From positions 1 to 5,826 of the forward strand of contig JADFXA010000147.1 of NCBI GenBank assembly GCA_015233755.1: a DNA stretch of 5,826 bases, in the 5' to 3' direction. The DNA comes from Desulfamplus sp. Lineage in GTDB: Bacteria; Desulfobacterota; Desulfobacteria; Desulfobacterales; Desulfobacteraceae. The number at the start of each line of letters is the position of its first letter. Positions within the stretch are counted from its first letter, which is position 1. The notes below the pieces were generated by a model. The model was not told the origin of the DNA. It did not search any database and was given only the letters and a program-made list of their open reading frames with translations. The translations under genes and the position numbers were made by a program. This document shows, piece after piece, positions 1 to 5,738 of the stretch.

Positions 1-193
1 CACATGATGTCTCAACAACTCTTGGAGATGGATTGCCTGTAGATGGATCAAGAGAAAGCCCCTTTACAATAATTCCGCCAAGTTCGTTAAGATTGACTAA
101 CTCTTTATATTCAGCCGCATATCCAAATGTACCAGAGGCTGTCATTACAGGGTTTTGAAGCTTAACCCCATTAATATCAACGCTTAAATTCAT
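1..193 (-). CDS. pyrD: Dihydroorotate dehydrogenase (class 1B-type catalytic subunit), N-terminal part, cut by window edge
   Basis: Only the first 64 codons are present; the gene continues beyond base 1. The enzyme oxidises dihydroorotate to orotate in pyrimidine synthesis, using FMN in the cytoplasm. The visible segment carries family signatures: NPVMTASGTFGY at residues 14-25 (FMN-binding beta strand and loop), GGIIVKGLSL at 39-48 with the conserved lysine K44, and GNPSPRVVET at 53-62. These match class 1 enzymes, and the wording fits subclass 1B, which works with an iron-sulfur/FAD partner PyrK. The ATG at 193 is preceded by AGGAAAA at suitable spacing. The next gene upstream ends 40 bases away in the same direction, so both may share a transcript. 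Family assignment is confident; subclass is inference because the catalytic cysteine region lies outside the window. Confidence 0.92.
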   Translation of the reverse strand, partial: MNLSVDINGVKLQNPVMTASGTFGYAAEYKELVNLNELGGIIVKGLSLDPSTGNPSPRVVETSC

Positions 194-233
194 AGTGTTT
201 TCCTACTTTATGCAAATTCTAAACGGCGACCTT

Positions 234-851
234 CTAAAAAAACGATCTGAATTGATTAAATAACATCTTTATCTCATGGTTTAAAAGCATCTTATCCCAC
301 TTATCAGGAAAAGCTAACGGTGCAAAAGTTATCTCAATGGTTACAGAATAGATGCCAGTTTCGCTATTAAATTTACTACTTAAAATCTTATACGGCAATT
401 TTATAGCCCCCTCAAAACTTACAACTGTCTGCTCATTTACCATTGTTTGGCCATGAGCATCTGTTTTATCGTGTGCCAAACCTTTAACGGTTGTTGACTG
501 ACTTTTGACAGACTCAAGACCATTTTCTTCAAGAAAATTTCTAATAGCATTGTGTGCGGCTCGAGTCTGAATATCCACCCCTTTTTGACCATTAGCTAAA
601 TAATCTGCACTTCCAGAGATTACAAAAGAGGTAAATTGTTTTTGCCTAAACTCATCTTCTGCAGGCACCATAAGAAGGTTAGAGCGCTCTATACGGTTAT
701 CTACAGACTTTATATCAAATCTTACATAATATATTGAGGTACTAATTTCAGCATGGAGTTTATCTTGATTATAAATATTTAATTGACCGTTAATAATCAA
801 AAAAAAGAGTAGAATATGAAGAAAAATAGATGGCAAACAATGTGTCTTCAT
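234..851 (-). CDS. Exported protein of unknown function with LPP20-like layout
   Basis: I do not recognise this 205-residue protein. The ATG at 851 is chosen over the upstream in-frame TTG at 878 because it begins directly with a short basic segment and a hydrophobic stretch (residues 7-20); neither start has a strong Shine-Dalgarno. The N-terminus is either a signal peptide, with possible cleavage after LHA at 34, or a membrane anchor. The mature part has a strand-like SFVISGSAD (75-83), a helix with the RAA motif TRAAHNAIRNFLEENG (96-111), a Ser/Thr-rich strand around 114-123, then SFEGAI (145-150) and a last strand GIYSVTIEITF (166-176). That order resembles the LPP20/FlgT-type envelope domain, and it matches the divergent neighbour at 967-1563 segment by segment. 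The relation is weak by eye and is my inference. The mature part has no cysteine. It may be cotranscribed with pyrD, 40 bases downstream. Confidence 0.6.
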   Translation of the reverse strand: MKTHCLPSIFLHILLFFLIINGQLNIYNQDKLHAEISTSIYYVRFDIKSVDNRIERSNLLMVPAEDEFRQKQFTSFVISGSADYLANGQKGVDIQTRAAHNAIRNFLEENGLESVKSQSTTVKGLAHDKTDAHGQTMVNEQTVVSFEGAIKLPYKILSSKFNSETGIYSVTIEITFAPLAFPDKWDKMLLNHEIKMLFNQFRSFF

Positions 852-966
852 AGTGCTTTTAAAAAGGCGTATCCTCAAATTTTTAAAGTGGTATCTTTAT
901 TGCAGACTCTGTTCTTTAAAGTTTTATTAAATTTAATTCAACATTTAATTTAAAAGGATGGAAAAG
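852..966. promoter_or_regulatory. Divergent intergenic region between the two LPP20-like genes
   Basis: This spacer must hold the promoters for the genes starting at 851 (minus) and 967 (plus). It is extremely AT-rich, above all from 917 to 955. I could not find a convincing -35/-10 pair in either direction. TTGCAG at 900-905 is the best plus-strand -35-like hexamer, but no good -10 follows at 16-18 bases. Two copies of ATTTAATT lie 12 bases apart at 931-938 and 943-950. The role is inferred from gene orientation only. Confidence 0.4.
954..958 (+). promoter_or_regulatory. Ribosome binding site AAGGA that decides the start of the LPP20-like lipoprotein
   Basis: AAGGA ends at 958, and the ATG at 967 follows after an 8-base spacer. 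The ATG at 958 itself overlaps this site, leaving no room for it to be used. The start at 967 is therefore preferred, giving a 198-residue protein. Confidence 0.6.
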
Positions 967-1563
967 ATGAGAAAATTTATAATATCTTTATTTATGATAA
1001 CCTTTGTTTTTAGTGGCTGCATATATGTAGAGCAACGAGCCAAAGGAAGTAATCTAAGTTCAACTGGCGGTACTGTTGAGTATTCTGCAAACGATACTAC
1101 ATCTAAACAGAGAATAGTAACATTTGAAGTTGTTGGTAAGGGTTTAATTCCTGAGACAGCAATAAATACTGGTCAAGGACGGCTTATGGCAGAAAGAGCT
1201 GCTATAAATGATGGATATCGTCAGCTTGTTGAAAAAATAAGAGGCGTTTATGTTGATGCCTACTCTCAGACTACTAACGGAATTATTGATTATGATGTAA
1301 TCCGCACACGCACTCATTCTTGGTTGCGAGGAGCACAAGTTCTTGAAGTAAAAGAGGCTGGCTATGGTATTTTTCATGCTAAATTAGAATTAAGAATATA
1401 CTTTACAGAGACTGATATGGTTTGGTGGCCTGCTGGAATTGGAAGCGATGTAGTCCCTTCACCTCCTCGACGCAGCTATTTAGCAAGGCTTTTTTCAGGA
1501 GATTCAGCAAAATGCGACTCGTATCCATGGTGTGGTAATTATTATTATTATAGCCAGAGATAG
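967..1563 (+). CDS. LPP20-family-like outer-membrane lipoprotein
   Basis: This 198-residue protein has a lipoprotein signal: basic MRK, a hydrophobic stretch at 4-16, then FSGC with the lipidated cysteine at C18. The phenylalanine at -3 is a relaxed lipobox. After a Ser/Thr-rich linker, residues 50-147 fit the LPP20 domain: strand VTFEVVGKG, helix with ERAAINDGYRQLVEKI (76-91), strand with VDAYSQTT, RGAQVLEVKE (121-130), and a last strand GIFHAKLELRIYF. LPP20-type domains occur in Helicobacter lipoproteins and in flagellar outer-membrane proteins such as FlgT; no specific role can be assigned here. The C-terminal tail is unusual: proline/arginine-rich (164-169), two cysteines (C183, C189) in a tryptophan/tyrosine-rich context, and NYYYYS encoded by a short ATT-unit repeat at 1538-1551. 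The next plus-strand gene is the OmpA-like protein, 111 bases downstream. Confidence 0.72.
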   Translation: MRKFIISLFMITFVFSGCIYVEQRAKGSNLSSTGGTVEYSANDTTSKQRIVTFEVVGKGLIPETAINTGQGRLMAERAAINDGYRQLVEKIRGVYVDAYSQTTNGIIDYDVIRTRTHSWLRGAQVLEVKEAGYGIFHAKLELRIYFTETDMVWWPAGIGSDVVPSPPRRSYLARLFSGDSAKCDSYPWCGNYYYYSQR

Positions 1564-1596
1564 CATCAAAAAAATGGATTATTTAATTCCAATATT

Positions 1597-1634
1597 TTAT
1601 TTTAGCCCTGAAATAAATTTCTGGGCTAAAATAA
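1597..1634. repeat. Long inverted repeat (hairpin) downstream of the lipoprotein gene
   Basis: Arms TTATTTTAGCCC (1597-1608) and GGGCTAAAATAA (1623-1634) are exact reverse complements. After one T-T mismatch (1609/1622) they continue as GAAAT/ATTTC around an AA centre. The RNA could form a 12-bp stem, a mismatch and a 5-bp stem. No T-run follows in either direction, so it is not a canonical intrinsic terminator, though it could stop or stabilise the upstream transcript. Confidence 0.75.
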
Positions 1635-1638
1635 CTGA

Positions 1639-1656
1639 AGTCGGCTAAAGCCGACT
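1639..1656. repeat. Perfect 8-bp palindrome, REP-like
   Basis: AGTCGGCT (1639-1646) and AGCCGACT (1649-1656) are exact reverse complements around AA. It is GC-rich against AT-rich surroundings, starts 5 bases after the previous hairpin and ends 6 bases before the Shine-Dalgarno AAGGAG of the OmpA-like gene. Only CTTATT follows, a poor T-tract. Composition and form resemble short dispersed extragenic palindromes found in many bacterial genomes. Calling it REP-like is inference, as no second copy is in the window. Confidence 0.6.
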
Positions 1657-1674
1657 CTTATTAAGGAGATAACA

Positions 1675-2604
1675 ATGAAAGCGAATTCAATATTGGTAGC
1701 CAATTGTTTAACATGGTCTATTGTCAATCTGTGTTTCATTTTTTCTGCGTCTCTTTTTATTACTGAATATGCCTACGGCGATGATTTTCCTATCTATAAA
1801 TCTAAATTTGCTGAGCAAAATATAGAAGAGGGACTAACACATACAGAATATCTTGCACGCCAATTTAGAGATCGTATTCGTGAGAATGAAGATGAGATAA
1901 GATTTTTGATAAACGAAAAAGATTGGCTGCAAAATAGAATTTATCATCTTGAAGATTTGAATCAACCTGTCCCTTGGGAGATGAGAAACTCTATCTCTAT
2001 AAAAGATAGAAAGATTAGAGCTGCATTTAGAGAGAATGGTAGATTAAATGAGCTGCTTCAAAATGATAGATACAGAAGCTATGGAGAATATCAGGGTGAT
2101 AACATGAATAACAATTCTCATTCTGATTACCATTATGGCTCATGCTCTGAGGCTTTGAAACAAAAAGTTTCTCAGCAGATAAGAGATGCTGGATTAGATG
2201 AATGGGTACACTTTACAGAAAGTGCTAAAGATTTTTGTAAAGGTGGGAATTGTTGTGTTTTGGAAAATGGCCTTCCAATTCTATACTCATCAGGCAGTGC
2301 AAGGCTTGCAAATGAGTATAAACTCTTTTTGAAAAAATTAGCGGGTATTATTAAAAACCATAATGTAAGAATTCGTATAGACGGGTTTGCTGATATTAAT
2401 AATATTAAAACCAAGCAATACCCATCAAACTTCGAACTTGGTGCAACTCGTGCAGCAAACGTTGTGCATGAGCTTGTTAAAAACGGAGTCAGCCCATCTC
2501 TATTTAGGATTGCAACAACAGGAAAATATAGACCTGATGGCAAACCAATGTCTGACAAAAAATCTTTGGAGAGAAGGTCAGAGATAGAGATTGTCTTTAT
2601 GTAG
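1675..2604 (+). CDS. Exported coiled-coil protein with C-terminal OmpA/MotB-like domain
   Basis: A 309-residue protein with a good start: AAGGAG at 1663-1668, six bases before the ATG. A long N-terminal hydrophobic region (about 12-32) ends in AYG at 33-35, a likely signal-peptidase site. Residues 50-130 are charged and helical with heptad-like spacing, probably a coiled coil. A polar linker (135-155) leads to a segment with four cysteines (C157, C188, C193, C194), able to form disulfides in the periplasm. The C-terminal domain (about 198-309) has the OmpA-family order: YSSGSARL, RIRIDGFAD (232-240), PSNFELGATRA (250-260), a helix, and ERRSEIEIVF (299-308). Such domains bind peptidoglycan non-covalently. 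The key aspartate D240 and arginine R259 are kept, but the usual GHTD reads GFAD. The long D-to-R spacing with PSN resembles MotB rather than classical OmpA. No membrane beta-barrel is visible. The stop lies 5 bases from the convergent ydbL-like gene. Confidence 0.85.
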   Translation: MKANSILVANCLTWSIVNLCFIFSASLFITEYAYGDDFPIYKSKFAEQNIEEGLTHTEYLARQFRDRIRENEDEIRFLINEKDWLQNRIYHLEDLNQPVPWEMRNSISIKDRKIRAAFRENGRLNELLQNDRYRSYGEYQGDNMNNNSHSDYHYGSCSEALKQKVSQQIRDAGLDEWVHFTESAKDFCKGGNCCVLENGLPILYSSGSARLANEYKLFLKKLAGIIKNHNVRIRIDGFADINNIKTKQYPSNFELGATRAANVVHELVKNGVSPSLFRIATTGKYRPDGKPMSDKKSLERRSEIEIVFM

Positions 2605-2609
2605 TCAAT

Positions 2610-2999
2610 CTATTTCTTATACCACGAGCCATCTTCTTTTTTTAGGAACTCACCTGAAACAGCTTTTTGAACAATCTGAGAAGCTCTTAGCTGTTCAACC
2701 TTTTCAATTGGCACACCTTGCTCTTTTGCAATTGCAGAATAGACCTCTTTTCTGTCTCTGTTTTCGCTTTCAACTATCTCTTGATTAACCTTGCTGCCAG
2801 ATACAAACTCAAGATAACCTCTTGAGTTTTCTCCAATAATACCTTTTTGTTTCATCTCTACAATGGTTGGCAGACGCTGTTTCATTCTCTCTTTGATCTC
2901 ATCTGCCATGCAATTTTTGATAGAGACAAAATTAATAAAAACTAAAATAAATCCACAAATTATAATAAAATTGTTTTTTGAAATATTAAAGTAACTCAT
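2610..2999 (-). CDS. ydbL: YdbL-like periplasmic protein (DUF1318 family)
   Basis: This 129-residue protein has a signal peptide (hydrophobic 10-26, probable cleavage after CMA at 30-32) and a small mature domain matching Escherichia coli YdbL along its length. Matching points are GIIGENSRGYLEFV (53-66), a glutamate/arginine-rich helix with NRDRKEVYSAIAKEQGVP (80-97), the QIVQKAVSGEFLK segment (108-120), and a C-terminal DGSWYKK resembling the NGKWLRK ending of E. coli YdbL. In E. coli ydbL is the last gene of ydbH-ynbE-ydbL, and YdbL is proposed to modulate the YdbH-YnbE envelope lipid-transport bridge. Here a YnbE-like gene lies 76 bases upstream, supporting the assignment. The ATG at 2999 has a modest AGG Shine-Dalgarno upstream. 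This is the last gene of the minus-strand run, facing the OmpA-like gene with a 5-base gap. Confidence 0.85.
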   Translation of the reverse strand: MSYFNISKNNFIIICGFILVFINFVSIKNCMADEIKERMKQRLPTIVEMKQKGIIGENSRGYLEFVSGSKVNQEIVESENRDRKEVYSAIAKEQGVPIEKVEQLRASQIVQKAVSGEFLKKEDGSWYKK

Positions 3000-3075
3000 A
3001 TATTAACCTAACCTTTCTGTGTTTATGATTTTTCTATTTTATAATATCATCTTAATTTTCTAATCAGAAATATTA

Positions 3076-3294
3076 TCATTTTTTGATAATCTTCTCTTCT
3101 GCCTTATCAATATCATCAAAGTAGTTTTCAAGAGCCTTGTCAACTTTAACATTGATGTCAATTGTGATGTGTATAGGTTTTACTTCAAGTGGAGCTACTT
3201 GAACCTCATGTGTAGTGTTGCATCCTGATATTATAAATACCACAAAAGCAATCAATATAAATTCCGTCAAAAATACGCATTTTCTTTTGCCCAT
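3076..3294 (-). CDS. ynbE: YnbE-like lipoprotein
   Basis: A 72-residue lipoprotein. Basic MGKRK and a hydrophobic stretch (11-22) precede a good lipobox, ISGC, with the lipidated cysteine at C25. The mature part has the YnbE pattern: a short extended segment EVQVAPLEVKP (30-40) followed by the alternating strand IHITIDINVKVDK (41-53). E. coli YnbE is a tiny outer-membrane lipoprotein thought to complete the periplasmic bridge made by YdbH by beta-strand stacking, allowing phospholipid transport between membranes. This version has an additional charged, probably helical tail (54-72). The ydbL-like gene follows 76 bases downstream, as in E. coli, but the gene upstream is mqnD rather than ydbH. 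The assignment rests on lipobox, size, strand pattern and neighbour; the protein is too short for certainty by itself. The G-rich leader is listed separately. Confidence 0.78.
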   Translation of the reverse strand: MGKRKCVFLTEFILIAFVVFIISGCNTTHEVQVAPLEVKPIHITIDINVKVDKALENYFDDIDKAEEKIIKK

Positions 3295-3311
3295 CTAACC
3301 CTCCCCTCCCC
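3290..3311 (-). promoter_or_regulatory. G-rich ribosome binding site and start of ynbE with G-quadruplex pattern
   Basis: Read on the minus strand, the site is GGGG-A-GGGG-A-GGG-TTAGAT-GGG. It has four runs of three or more G with loops of 1, 1 and 6 bases, satisfying the usual G3+N1-7 quadruplex pattern. The first three runs form the Shine-Dalgarno (GGAGGG just upstream of the ATG at 3294), and the last run starts with the G of the start codon. In such AT-rich DNA this is conspicuous. Ribosome binding is well supported; quadruplex folding is inference. Confidence 0.55.
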
Positions 3312-3368
3312 TATATTTTAGTAATGCTGTTAAATTCTAAAGTAGTTAGCACGGTTTCAAAATATTTA

Positions 3369-4361
3369 TTATGCAAAAAGAGGCTTATTGTTTGGCTTTA
3401 TGATACCAGCCTCTTCAGCCTTTTGGAAAAACGTGCGAATGGCTTTTTCACCTTCTGTTCCAATATCTTTTGAGAAGTCGTTGACATAAAGATTGATATG
3501 TTGAGAGATTACCTGCTCGTTAAGTTCCTGAGCATGAGCTTTTATATACTCTTTACTATCTTCTGGATTTTCAAAGGCATAGTGAATACTTTGTCCAATC
3601 AATAATTGCACTAAAGATGAAAGTCTTTGTTCCTCTCTACCGTTTTCTTCATAAGAAGAACTCTTTAGATCAACAGCATCAATATCATCTTTTATTATGA
3701 TTTCACAAATATCTCTTTTTATAGCAATGCAGCCAAGAGGGATAGGAAGTCCTGTAAATTTTTCCCACCACTCACCAAGATCAACCATACAGTTAAGACC
3801 AAAATTTTGATAGGTAAATCTGCCTTCATGGATGATAACTCCAAGATCAACAGAACCATCTTTTACTGCCGGCATTATCTTTTCAAAAGGCATTGGAACA
3901 ATCTTGGGCTCAATTTGAGGTAAATGTTCTTTTAAGAAGAGACTAAATAAGACAAATGCGGTTGTACCTATTCCTGGAACAGCAACTATAGTTTTTTTTA
4001 TTGGAATTTTTCTAACTGATGAAGTTTTAATTAGAGAAGATATATTTTTATCTAAAATCTCTTTATCAAACATTATCGCTTTATCAGGAAGTGAGACCAC
4101 AAGAGGTCCACAACCTCTTCCAAGAGCTGCTCCAGTTCTCAAAAGTGCATATTTATCTCTTAAAGCTCCAAATGTGGCAAAAGATAGCTTAGTAATATCA
4201 AAAACACCGTTTACAGCGTATTGATTAAGGGTTTCAACATCTGCAATTGTAATTTTAAATGCAAGATTAGCATTTGCTGTTTTTAATAAGTTATGGGCAA
4301 TAGCGTGAAAAATAAAAGTATCGTTTGGGCAGCTTGAGTAGGCAAGGGTTAAATCTCTCAT
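3369..4361 (-). CDS. mqnD: 1,4-dihydroxy-6-naphthoate synthase (futalosine menaquinone pathway)
   Basis: MqnD converts cyclic dehypoxanthine futalosine to 1,4-dihydroxy-6-naphthoate in the cytoplasm, a late step of the alternative menaquinone pathway. The 330-residue protein has the periplasmic-binding-protein-like fold motifs of the family: LAYSSCPNDTFIFHA (6-20), DVETLNQ (41-47), TKLSF (57-61), GAALGRGCGPLVV (77-89), VAVPGIGTTAF (126-136), VIIHEGRFTYQNFGL (175-189) and DLGEWWEKFTGLPIPLG (194-210). H178, in the IIHE motif, corresponds to the catalytic histidine. It is longer than usual for MqnD (about 270-290 residues). The extra length sits at about 92-122 and 219-246, both lysine- or acid-rich and surface-like. 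The ATG at 4361 has AGGAGA 12 bases upstream, a slightly long spacing. The ynbE-like gene follows after 74 bases. No other menaquinone gene is in the window. Confidence 0.93.
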   Translation of the reverse strand: MRDLTLAYSSCPNDTFIFHAIAHNLLKTANANLAFKITIADVETLNQYAVNGVFDITKLSFATFGALRDKYALLRTGAALGRGCGPLVVSLPDKAIMFDKEILDKNISSLIKTSSVRKIPIKKTIVAVPGIGTTAFVLFSLFLKEHLPQIEPKIVPMPFEKIMPAVKDGSVDLGVIIHEGRFTYQNFGLNCMVDLGEWWEKFTGLPIPLGCIAIKRDICEIIIKDDIDAVDLKSSSYEENGREEQRLSSLVQLLIGQSIHYAFENPEDSKEYIKAHAQELNEQVISQHINLYVNDFSKDIGTEGEKAIRTFFQKAEEAGIIKPNNKPLFA

Positions 4362-4439
4362 ATTATTTTAGTCTCTCCTAAAAAAACACATCACGATGAT
4401 CTCAGGGGGTAGAAGCTTAATTAATCCTATCATCCGAAA

Positions 4440-4467
4440 AGTATAGCTTTATGACAGTGAGATACAA
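4440..4467 (-). promoter_or_regulatory. Candidate sigma-70-type promoter for mqnD-ynbE-ydbL
   Basis: On the minus strand, TTGTAT (4467-4462) is followed after 16 bases by TATACT (4445-4440), a near-consensus -10. The -35 matches consensus at only three positions. Transcription would start near 4433, giving a leader of about 70 bases with a T7 run (4386-4380) just before the Shine-Dalgarno. The whole 4362-4595 gap otherwise shows no gene and no convincing terminator for the upstream PAS gene. Confidence 0.35.
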
Positions 4468-4595
4468 AAAAGCTGCTGAGTTATATTTTGCAATTTAGAT
4501 ATAGGTAAAAATCCAACGATCTGAATTATATAAAATTAGGGGCTGCTTATTAAATTAAACAAATTCAAAGCGTTATAGAATTTTGAGAGTTGGTT

Positions 4596-5738
4596 CTATA
4601 TATCAAAATCAGGATAAAGTTTTTTGACACATTCGGGGCAGATACTGTGGCTGAATTCTGCCTCAGAACGATCTGCAATATAACGCTCAACCTGTTGCCA
4701 GAACCCTTTATCATCACGGATATTTTTGCAATTTGCACATATAGGTATAAAACCTTTTAAGGTTTTAACTTCATCCAATGCTTTTTTCAAAGATGTTATA
4801 TCTTCCAGAATAATGATCGTTTCACCGAATTTACCGCTGATGTCGAGATTTTTTGAGAACTTTACACGATAAATGAAATAATTGTCATCATGCTGGATTG
4901 TCTTTTCAAATACCATTGAGTCACGATTTTCATGATGAAACTGCTCAACTTCATTCTTTAGCCACGGCAGAAGTTCATCTAAACTGCAGCCGCCAAAACA
5001 AGCGGCATCAATAACAGCTTCTTCTTGATCTATGCACTGTTCAAGCTCCAGTTGTCTGTCCCTTGATAAACAATAATACTGCGACCCTGATATTGCATTC
5101 TTTTTGAAAAGCCTTGATGCTGCAAGATTAAGACTGTCAACCTTCTGTGCACGATTTATGATAATAACTGGATTCGGGATACTTTCAAAAATTGTGAGAT
5201 ACCTGTTTTTCTCATTAGTCATCAGACGATTGTTAATCTGCAGCTCCTGCATCTTGTTATCTTGTCCACCCTCTGCCCATTCAACGCAAAAACCAATCTC
5301 TATTCTGTCAAATACTCTGTTGATGAAAAGTTCACACCATTTATAATGGTCAGGATTAATATTTTTGTGGTGGACAAGATCAATATATGCTTGACGGTAA
5401 TATTTCATTAACCCCATAAACATGCTTAAACTGACACCGCGCTCCCGATGTCGTTGTGCTTCAACTATACCGAATAGACACAGCTCATTATCTGCGATAT
5501 TCTCTTCAGGTATAATTTCCAGAGGCTCAAAAGAAATGTCCAGTGCTTTGATAATAGAAGCAGAAAGACCTGAAATTGAGAGACGCCATGCCTCTTTCAA
5601 AGTTGATGTGTATGCAGCATATCCCTGTCTTTTGGCGTAATCAAGGATACGTTCCATCAGCCACTCCTCATTTGACAACAGAATATCTCCCAAAGGCGGT
5701 TTTGAGGACTCTTCCATGCTTGGAATATCAATGTTCAT
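4596..5738 (-). CDS. PAS-domain signalling protein with helical N-terminal domain and C-terminal Cys4 tail
   Basis: A 380-residue cytoplasmic protein without membrane segments. Residues 24-157 form an all-helical domain with SISGLSASIIKAL (54-66), EAQRHRERG (93-101) and FDRIEIGFCVEW (143-154). It resembles an input domain of the RsbRD N-terminal type, common in deltaproteobacterial sensors; ligand unknown. A short helical linker leads to a PAS domain (about 177-318), beginning YLTIFESIPNPVIIINR and ending in the typical EDITSLKKA (312-320). The C-terminus (325-380) is a recognisable module, LKGFIPICANCKNIRDDKGFW then FSHSICPECVKKLYP, with C334, C337, C367 and C370 placed as a possible metal site. 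No histidine kinase, GGDEF or other output domain is present, so it probably acts through a partner. GGAGGA 8 bases upstream sets the ATG at 5738. The start overlaps the end of a response-regulator gene, suggesting translational coupling and joint function. Confidence 0.82.
   Translation of the reverse strand: MNIDIPSMEESSKPPLGDILLSNEEWLMERILDYAKRQGYAAYTSTLKEAWRLSISGLSASIIKALDISFEPLEIIPEENIADNELCLFGIVEAQRHRERGVSLSMFMGLMKYYRQAYIDLVHHKNINPDHYKWCELFINRVFDRIEIGFCVEWAEGGQDNKMQELQINNRLMTNEKNRYLTIFESIPNPVIIINRAQKVDSLNLAASRLFKKNAISGSQYYCLSRDRQLELEQCIDQEEAVIDAACFGGCSLDELLPWLKNEVEQFHHENRDSMVFEKTIQHDDNYFIYRVKFSKNLDISGKFGETIIILEDITSLKKALDEVKTLKGFIPICANCKNIRDDKGFWQQVERYIADRSEAEFSHSICPECVKKLYPDFDI

Noticed and set aside
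241..253. AACGATCTGAATT occurs here and again at 4515-4527, suggesting a direct repeat
   Set aside because: A single shared 13-mer in about 5.8 kb of AT-rich sequence is expected by chance, and the flanks do not match. One copy lies inside a coding region.
931..950. Two ATTTAATT copies 12 bases apart as a possible operator
   Set aside because: The sequence is low-complexity AT and similar words occur nearby; nothing distinguishes it from background in this spacer.
958..966. ATG at 958 as the start of the LPP20-like lipoprotein
   Set aside because: The only Shine-Dalgarno-like sequence (AAGGA, 954-958) overlaps this ATG. It is correctly spaced for the ATG at 967, which also gives a more typical lipoprotein N-terminus.
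1538..1551. ATT-unit repeat in the lipoprotein tail as a phase-variation tract
   Set aside because: Fewer than five units of a triplet would not shift the frame and are too short for frequent slippage.
2172..2558. Long minus-strand open frame inside the OmpA-like gene, and similar open frames at 1144-1377, 2387-2587, 2591-2788, 5104-5346 and 5422-5640
   Set aside because: All lie opposite or out of frame with well-supported genes, lack ribosome sites and show no recognisable protein features.
3072..3090. Inverted repeat ATTATCA/TGATAAT at the end of the ynbE-like gene as a terminator
   Set aside because: The stem has one G-C pair, overlaps coding sequence, and is not followed by a T-run in the minus direction. 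The ydbL-like gene directly downstream argues against a stop here.
4380..4434. Attenuator-like arrangement in the mqnD leader: GATGAT could pair with ATCATC, or ATCATCGTGAT could fold before a T7 run
   Set aside because: The terminator-like stem has only four base pairs, and the competing arm lies at or before the inferred transcription start. It does not match any riboswitch I know.
4574..4600. Inverted repeat TATAGAA/TTCTATA at the end of the PAS gene as a terminator
   Set aside because: A 7-bp AT stem with a 13-base loop and no following T-run is too weak to call.
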